Shown piece after piece: positions 61,516-64,000 of a stretch of DNA of 64,000 nucleotides. The stretch comes from Pseudomonadota bacterium. GTDB taxonomy: Bacteria; Pseudomonadota; Gammaproteobacteria; Burkholderiales; Ferrovaceae. The stretch is taken from the NCBI GenBank assembly GCA_021832305.1, contig JAKBLB010000003.1, positions 59,756 through 123,755 of the forward strand. The letters are read 5' to 3'. Within the stretch, counting starts at the first letter, position 1, and each line of letters opens with the position of its first letter. A program made the position numbers and the translations under genes. Under the pieces are notes generated by a model. The model saw nothing but the letters and a program-made list of their open reading frames with translations, ran no database searches and was not told the DNA's origin.

Positions 61516-62220
61516 ATGGCCCGCAAACAGTACGTTCTGGGAAGTATTTTTGGAATTCCAGTGGGTCTGGATTCATCCTGGTTTCTGATTTTCGGCCTGC
61601 TTACCTGGATCCTGGCAGACGATTACTATCCCGCCGAATTTTTCAATTGGCCCCCCGTCAGGTATTGGACCATGGCGGGCGTGACCGCCCTGTTCTATTT
61701 TGCAAGCATTCTGCTGCATGAAATGGGACATTCTGTCGTGGCCCTGTGGTACAGGATTCGGGTACGCAGCATCACGCTGTTCATGTTTGGCGGGGTCGCC
61801 CAGATTGAAGGAGAGTCGCCCAATGCAGGCGCAGAGTTTCTGATAGCCATCGCAGGACCATTGGTGAGCTTTTTCCTGGCGTTCGTATGCAACGAACTTC
61901 TGCGCGTATTTTCAGACAATCCACCTTTGCTTGCCCTGTTCGAATACCTGGCCTACATCAATCTGGCCCTGGGACTGTTCAATCTCATTCCGGGATACCC
62001 TCTCGATGGCGGACGTGTATTTCGAGCCGTGGTTTGGGCCATGACGGGAGATCTGCAACGGGCCACCTTCATTGCCGCAAAAGTTGGACGGGGATTTGCT
62101 ATCATCTTCATCTTGATCGGTTTCTGGAAAATACTCTCCGGAGACCTCGGGGGAGGTTTGTGGATCATCTTCATGGGCTGGTTTCTCAAGAACGCGGCGA
62201 CGGTCCAATACCCCTCGTAA
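61516..62220 (+). CDS. Site-2 protease (M50) family membrane metalloprotease
   Basis: FYFASILLHEMGHSVVALWY (HExxH), ALGLFNLIPGYPLDGGRVFRAVVW. Confidence 0.92.
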   Translation: MARKQYVLGSIFGIPVGLDSSWFLIFGLLTWILADDYYPAEFFNWPPVRYWTMAGVTALFYFASILLHEMGHSVVALWYRIRVRSITLFMFGGVAQIEGESPNAGAEFLIAIAGPLVSFFLAFVCNELLRVFSDNPPLLALFEYLAYINLALGLFNLIPGYPLDGGRVFRAVVWAMTGDLQRATFIAAKVGRGFAIIFILIGFWKILSGDLGGGLWIIFMGWFLKNAATVQYPS

Positions 62221-62340
62221 GAAATCGCACGATATCGATCCCATCGCCGCCTGGCTTGCAGAGTCGGTCGGACAGTCCGGAGTTGGAAACGGGACCAACC
62301 TTGGACGAATTGAAAAAAATATTCCACCAAAGAGGTTGAT

Positions 62341-62475
62341 TTGGACAATAAACTTAGCGATGAAGAAATTTTTATTCTTCATAAAAAAAAGACCGAGAAA
62401 ATCATGAAGATCATGGTTGCAATTATGCTTTTGGGGCTGATTTTCACCCTATATTTTCTTTTGGAGAATGATTAG
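62341..62475 (+). CDS. Putative 44-aa single-TM small protein (TTG start)
   Basis: MDNKLSDEEIFILHKKKTEKIMKIMVAIMLLGLIFTLYFLLEND with AGAGG-like RBS upstream. Confidence 0.35.
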   Translation: MDNKLSDEEIFILHKKKTEKIMKIMVAIMLLGLIFTLYFLLEND

Positions 62476-62644
62476 ACCCTGACGCTTCGAGTTAGCCGTG
62501 AGTCACCTGAAAAACCACGGATTCCGATCCTGCCATGAGTCGTGACAACGCTCCTGGGCTGATATCGCCGGATGATCCTCATCGCAACGCCAATGGCAAG
62601 TCCGGAAGGCTCAGTGCTTGCTGGCCCGTGTGCAATTCAAACCC

Positions 62645-63135
62645 TCAGTTACGTTGATTCCGCTCACTCCCCAATGGATCAAACAATTGAGAATCGAATT
62701 CAAATGGTCGAACGATATTCATACGGACACTTGCAAAGGCTTTGTGATTTGGATTGAGAACGATGTTTCTTGCTTCAGACATCACGGCTGAAGGAACGAT
62801 CAACCCAAAAAATTTCTTTTCATAACGAATGAGTTTCCAATATTTTCTGCTGATGATGATCCCGGCAAAGCATCCCAACCTTTAGGCAAATCCTCAACTT
62901 CATAGGAACGATACAGGCTTTTTATATCTGGAAGATCAATTCTCACCAATACAAGTTCGGTTGGAAGAATATCTCCGGTATGCACCAGTTTTTCCATGGC
63001 GGCAATCTCTGGCGTCATACCGGCATATACGACGGCTACACCAGGATTATTCCAGCGTCCGCCAGCAAGTCTTGCACCGCTTCCTTGTCGATCAAGAGCA
63101 AACTGTTTTTTTGCAATACGCCACACATACATCAA
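62645..63135 (-). pseudogene. RES-domain toxin, split by a frameshift at an A6 (+ strand) run
   Basis: N-part MYVWRIAKKQFALDRQGSGARLAGGRWNNPGVAVVYAG..LPKGWDALPG; C-part in next frame FFGLIVPSAVMSEARNIVLNPNHKAFASVRMNIVRPFEFDSQLF. Confidence 0.8.
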
Positions 63136-63626
63136 ACAGCGCCACCATAAGCAATCGAGGCGAGCACTTTTTTTACCTCGCCTGCACCTGTTTCTGTATC
63201 CAGCATTGAAAGCGGCGTGTCATCGCCAAAAACAAGGTTTTTCCGCAACAACCACATTTTCGCCTGGTCTGCATTGCCAAAAACCTTTTCCGTTGTATCT
63301 TCAATAATTGCAAGCCGTTCCAATCGTTCGGACTCAACAGGCCCAAGTAACGAATGACTTTTTATTTTGCGTTCCGCAGTTGCAGGGGACATGCCTATTA
63401 TCTTGGCAAATTGCGCACGAGGCATATTGAAATACTCGCTCGCAGTAACCAAAACGTGAGAACTGATACCTTTACGGATCAAGTTAATCCTTGTCCCAGC
63501 ATCAGAATCAGCAACTGATGAACGCCATTTTCGAAAATCCTCTGTAGAGGCCGTAGTCATGTTTTTCCAATCATCAATTGATTGTAAAGTATCAGATTTT
63601 TTCTGTGACAAACTTGGCACTCTCAA
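63132..63626 (-). CDS. Xre/MbcA/ParS-type antitoxin (DUF2384 C-terminus)
   Basis: FNMPRAQFAKIIGMSPATAERKIKSHSLLGPVESERLERLAIIEDTTEKVFGNADQAKMWLLRKNLVFGDDTPLSMLDTETGAGEVKKVLASIAYGG; 4-nt overlap with RES gene. Confidence 0.92.
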   Translation of the reverse strand: MRVPSLSQKKSDTLQSIDDWKNMTTASTEDFRKWRSSVADSDAGTRINLIRKGISSHVLVTASEYFNMPRAQFAKIIGMSPATAERKIKSHSLLGPVESERLERLAIIEDTTEKVFGNADQAKMWLLRKNLVFGDDTPLSMLDTETGAGEVKKVLASIAYGGAV

Positions 63627-63954
63627 AGCCTTTCATCCGGATGGTCAACGCCATGGGGAACAGGGTGCTCCGTGAGCGGCTAACGGTTCTACTTCTGATT
63701 CTGACACCCCCTAAAAATGAGGGGATTACTGTCATATGTCAGCAAGATCAGGAGATGCTCGCTCAAAATAGGCACGGAACGCAGAAGTCAAATGAATGAA
63801 GTTTTTGATGAAGTTTACCGACCTGTGGGCACAGGTTAGGCACATTTTGGGCACAGACGGGCACAAAGCCCTTGATCAGCGAACCACTGATCAGGCAAAA
63901 GAACTCGCGATTCATTATTTATATAGTAAAATCATACTGTTACGATTTCACTCA

Positions 63955-64000
<46 letters not shown>

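Noticed and set aside
62476-62644. Non-coding stretch between the small ORF and the RES gene, considered as an IS-element remnant
   Set aside because: No terminal inverted repeats or transposase motifs could be supported by eye.

Overview
The 64 kb window is a proteobacterial chromosome segment. I do not assign a genus. Positions about 1-49,155 look like dense backbone: ettA, rfbBA, nadB/nadA/nadC, panD, etfBA with a thiolase and a FadN-type beta-oxidation protein, a pabB-pabC fusion, a copper-linked cassette (DUF2946-like, CxCxC outer-membrane protein, TlpA-PCuAC fusion), a TolC/HlyD pair, panB, YceI, cytochrome b561, the conserved yceD-rpmF-plsX-fabHDG-acpP-fabF-mltG-tmk-holB-tatD cluster, maf, rluC, rne, DUF2252, a TonB receptor followed by exbB-exbD-tonB, and a FIST/hybrid histidine kinase pair. 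After tRNA-Leu(UAG) at 49,199 the character changes to a patchy accessory region that runs to a partial tRNA-Pro(CGG) at the right edge. It holds a minimal nucleotidyltransferase, a His-rich DMT transporter/CadR-like MerR/CDF metal module, three c-di-GMP proteins, CusF with a CusA remnant, an orphan DNA methyltransferase, an M50 protease and a Xre-RES toxin-antitoxin locus. Several genes in this region are decayed: HD-GYP has an in-frame TAA, RES a frameshift, CusA two deletions, VapB is a 19-aa stub, and one unidentified gene is truncated and frameshifted. The best candidates for follow-up are the copper cassette (17,183-19,708), the FIST-kinase pair, and the nucleotidyltransferase with its coupled upstream remnant. 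No CRISPR array or complete IS element was seen. Family calls are from motif recognition only; no searches were run.
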